Shown here one piece after another: positions 24,424-26,589 of a stretch of 26,589 nucleotides of DNA. The position numbers and the translations under genes were made by a program. The stretch comes from Lachnospiraceae bacterium UBA7076 (GTDB taxonomy: Bacteria > Bacillota > Clostridia > Lachnospirales > Lachnospiraceae), in contig DKZK01000013.1 in the NCBI GenBank assembly GCA_002493625.1, forward strand, positions 222,121 to 248,709, given 5' to 3'. Each line of letters opens with the position of its first letter. Positions within the stretch are counted from its first letter, which is position 1. The notes beneath the pieces were generated by a model. The model searched no databases. It was not told where the DNA came from and worked only from the letters and a program-made list of their open reading frames with translations.

Positions 24424-24443
24424 AATAGCAATATTTTTATAAA
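24411..24443 (+). repeat. 33-base intergenic repeat, copy 2
   Basis: Matches 22261-22293 with one mismatch. It lies 90 bases after the GH9 stop, compared with 10 bases for copy 1. Confidence 0.9.
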
Positions 24444-24458
24444 TTATAGGGTGGAAAT

Positions 24459-25469
24459 ATGAAAAAAGAGAGACTTTTTTATTTAGATTTTATCAGGGCT
24501 ATTGCTACGGTGGCAATAGTACTTACACATTATAATGCCTTGTTTTTTTATAATGTGTACCCTCAGGCGCCCGAAAAGGTAGTAATTACGGCGAGGGTAG
24601 CCAATATCTATATAGGAGGATTTGGTGTCTCTCTCTTTTTAATTATTTCAGGGGCATCCTTAATGTATGTTTATGAGGAAAAAATTGAGCTTAAAAAATT
24701 TTATAAAAAAAGGTTTTTAAATATTTTTCCAATGTTCTGGCTTGCTTACGGTATATGTTTTCTGTATAATTTTTATACCGGAGTCGGTCTTCCGGCAGGC
24801 GTTCCGAAAAAGAACATGATTTTTTCAATATTGGGAATTGATATGTGGCTTATGAATTTTTCTGTGCCTACATTTGGAATTGTGGCGGAATGGTTTTTAG
24901 GGTTAATTATTATTATATATATAGTGTTTCCGATACTCAGGTGGCTTGTAAATAAGCATCCTGTAATATTGGGTATAGTTATAATTGCAATGTATGTCCT
25001 GTCTGTATGGAAGGTAAATTCAACTGTTGTGCTTTTTGCAAGGCTTCCGGAATTTTTGTTCGGAATGTACTTTGTAAAATATATTAAAAGGATTAATTGG
25101 AAATGGGTAATTCCCTCGGTTGTAATTATTGTGCTTAATACGGTAATTAAACCGGGCTTTAATGATATTGTCCAGACAACCTATATAGGAATATGCTCTT
25201 TTATTGTTTTGGTGTGGATTTCGTATTTTGTAAAATGGACGTGGATAAAAAATATATGCAGAAAAATTGGTAAGTATTCATATGCATGTTTTATCATTCA
25301 TCACTTTGTTATATACAAGGTTGTTGCAAGGGTTAATTTGAATGATATAACAGTGACGCAAAGCTATCTTTTGTTTATGTGGGTATGCGTTGTTGTGTCA
25401 GTGGCAACGTGGCTTTTGTACCATTGTCATGATAAAATTATGAAAATGCTTACGGAACGTGAAAATTAG
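24459..25469 (+). CDS. Membrane acyltransferase family 3 protein
   Basis: 336 residues, an integral membrane protein with about ten hydrophobic segments. The N-terminus LFYLDFIRAIATVAIVLTHY is the signature of the acyltransferase_3 (OafA/NodX-like) family, with the conserved His24. Members transfer acetyl or other acyl groups to sugars, often decorating cell-surface polysaccharides or peptidoglycan. The ribosome binding site is GGGTGG (24449-24454) and a good promoter lies just upstream, so it appears to be a separate transcription unit from the GH9 gene. Modification of the polymer exported by the 6362/8070 transporter is plausible from proximity only. Confidence 0.85.
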   Translation: MKKERLFYLDFIRAIATVAIVLTHYNALFFYNVYPQAPEKVVITARVANIYIGGFGVSLFLIISGASLMYVYEEKIELKKFYKKRFLNIFPMFWLAYGICFLYNFYTGVGLPAGVPKKNMIFSILGIDMWLMNFSVPTFGIVAEWFLGLIIIIYIVFPILRWLVNKHPVILGIVIIAMYVLSVWKVNSTVVLFARLPEFLFGMYFVKYIKRINWKWVIPSVVIIVLNTVIKPGFNDIVQTTYIGICSFIVLVWISYFVKWTWIKNICRKIGKYSYACFIIHHFVIYKVVARVNLNDITVTQSYLLFMWVCVVVSVATWLLYHCHDKIMKMLTEREN

Positions 25470-25510
25470 TATCTATTTGATTTCAAAAAAGTATGAAGGG
25501 GTGGTATTGG

Positions 25511-26589
25511 ATGAGAAAAAAATTAAAAAAGAGGGTATGTGTGCTTGCTGCAGGGGTAATGCTTGGATTGGGACTTTTTAATCCGTTTTCTTCTGAAGCT
25601 GGCATAAAGGCAGCAGAACAGTGCAGTACGGAAACAGAAGAATGGGATGTTGCAGCTACTAAGAGTAAGGCCTCCGACGGGCAAAGTATTTGTGAGACGG
25701 CAGACAGGGAATACGAAGAAAATTCAGAATTTTTTATTGATGAAACAGAGCTTGCAGGCGTAGGGACACAGGCTGTATCGGGAACACAGGATTATGCGCA
25801 GGCATATGAGGTGCTTGATATCGTAAATCAAAGAAGACGTGAGGAGAATCTGCAGCCTCTTGTGATGGACAGACAATTGACCGATGCAGCTATGACAAGG
25901 GCGGCAGAGATTGCTGTTAATTTTAGTCATACGAGACCATGTGGATTAGATTGCTTTTCTGTTTGCCCCAAAGCATATGGTGAAAATATAGCATATGGAT
26001 ATCAATCATCTGCCGCTGTTATGCATGGATGGATGAATTCGCCGGGACATAGAAGTAATATTATGAGGTCCGGATATGAAGCAATAGGAATAGGATGCTT
26101 TTATCATAATGGAGTATATTACTGGGTACAGCTTTTTGGTTATGATGATGCTACGGAATTCAGTATTCCTGAAAATAAAAATGTCACGATAGATGTTGTG
26201 ATTGATGCTGAAAATTATGAGCTTAAGGCTCACGATATAACTGTTACGGAAAGTGATTCGAGATATGGCTTTATAATGTCTTTACAGACTAATGCCATTG
26301 ATACGGAAAGCATAGAATATAGCTGGTATGCAAGCAGGGATGATGGAAAAACATGGGAGATGCTCTCTGATTGGAAAAGGGGAGCAGACGGTATTATAGC
26401 TTCCACTAATCAATACGGGGACTATATAATTGTCGGAAAAGCAAGAAAAGCAGGGGATAATTCTACTGTAGTCCAATGCGCAACAACCTATGGATGCCAT
26501 CCTGCCATAAAAGGAATATGTCAGATGCCGTATACCGGTGAGGGCGGTGGTTATCTTATAGGAATTGAAAGCTACGAAAATCCTGACCG
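25511..26589 (+). CDS. Secreted CAP (SCP/PR1-like) domain protein with tail module, 3' end outside window
   Basis: An open frame of 359 residues runs off the window edge. AAGGGGTGG (25496-25504) precedes ATG 25511. A signal peptide covers about 1-35, followed by an acidic stretch with DETELAGVG (77-85). The CAP domain (about 97-210) has DIVNQRRREENLQPLVMD, His140 in FSHTRP, Glu158 in GENIAYG, HGWMNSPGHRSNI (172-184) and YYWVQLFG. CAP proteins are widespread secreted proteins of varied function, with no single reaction known in bacteria. The tail begins near residue 241; its first lobe is divergent (DGIIAS instead of NEWLDW), but KGICQMPYTGEGGGYLIG is intact. The missing part would be expected to end in CYGF. 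Confidence 0.88.
   Translation, partial: MRKKLKKRVCVLAAGVMLGLGLFNPFSSEAGIKAAEQCSTETEEWDVAATKSKASDGQSICETADREYEENSEFFIDETELAGVGTQAVSGTQDYAQAYEVLDIVNQRRREENLQPLVMDRQLTDAAMTRAAEIAVNFSHTRPCGLDCFSVCPKAYGENIAYGYQSSAAVMHGWMNSPGHRSNIMRSGYEAIGIGCFYHNGVYYWVQLFGYDDATEFSIPENKNVTIDVVIDAENYELKAHDITVTESDSRYGFIMSLQTNAIDTESIEYSWYASRDDGKTWEMLSDWKRGADGIIASTNQYGDYIIVGKARKAGDNSTVVQCATTYGCHPAIKGICQMPYTGEGGGYLIGIESYENPD
26231..26589 (+). repeat. Tail module copy 5 (coding, truncated by window)
   Basis: Encodes residue 241 onward of the CAP protein: YSWYASRDDGKTWE, QYGDYIIVGKAR and GICQMPYTGEGGGYLIG, cut after ESYENPD. Confidence 0.88.

Noticed and set aside
22153..24443. Possible insertion sequence bounded by the repeats
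   Set aside because: The segment between the repeats is a complete GH9 gene; no transposase or terminal inverted repeats are seen.
5758..26589. LPXTG, SLH or dockerin anchoring of the secreted proteins
   Set aside because: No LPXTG with hydrophobic tail, no SLH triplets and no dockerin calcium loops occur in the carriers; the four complete ones end in the tail module.

Overview
The window looks like a chromosomal segment from an AT-rich Gram-positive anaerobe of the Clostridia, most likely Lachnospiraceae. This rests on the rpsF-ssb-rpsR order, a zinc-ribbon type S18, paired dapF and dapL (aminotransferase route to meso-diaminopimelate), strong GGAGG ribosome binding sites, and many secreted proteins with Big_2 Ig-like, Amidase_3, GBS-Bsp-like, transglutaminase, GH9 and CAP domains. 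I cannot name the genus. No transposase, CRISPR array, tRNA or rRNA was seen.

Layout. 1-1350: ribosomal/SSB operon with a promoter, a hairpin-rich leader and a strong terminator. 1434-3771: dapF and dapL, separated by an A-rich low-complexity spacer, closed by a terminator. 3794-6339: two paralogous secreted proteins with a papain-like (NlpC/P60- or CHAP-like) domain; the second adds a Big_2 domain and a C-terminal 'tail'. 6362-13560: tightly packed surface-polysaccharide genes (Wzm-type permease, sugar epimerase/reductase, Wzt-type ATPase with C-terminal domain, SAM methyltransferase, kinase-like protein, RgpF-like protein). 13627-26589: secreted proteins (transglutaminase-like, dual amidase/glucosaminidase autolysin, an unrecognised 902-residue protein, a GH9 glycanase, a CAP protein cut by the window edge) and a membrane acyltransferase.

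The outstanding signal is a C-terminal module of about 190 residues found on five otherwise unrelated secreted proteins (DNA 5758-6336, 15142-15717, 21673-22248, 23752-24318 and 26231 to the window end). Its core is a near-invariant KGKCQMPYTGEGGGYLIG motif, with three conserved cysteines and the ending ECYGFVNAY. There is no LPXTG, SLH or other known anchor on these proteins. Because a polysaccharide export cluster lies among the carriers, I propose (inference) that the tail is a surface-retention or glycopolymer-binding module. The cluster also resembles a split version of the E. coli O8/O9a WbdD-Wzt chain-capping system: adjacent methyltransferase and kinase-like genes, a C-terminal coiled-coil-like segment, and a Wzt-type ATPase with an extra C-terminal domain.

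No convincing terminator was seen between 4822 and 15720 and gaps are short, so the tail protein at 4822, the polysaccharide genes and the transglutaminase protein may be one operon, probably driven by the promoter at 4726-4754.
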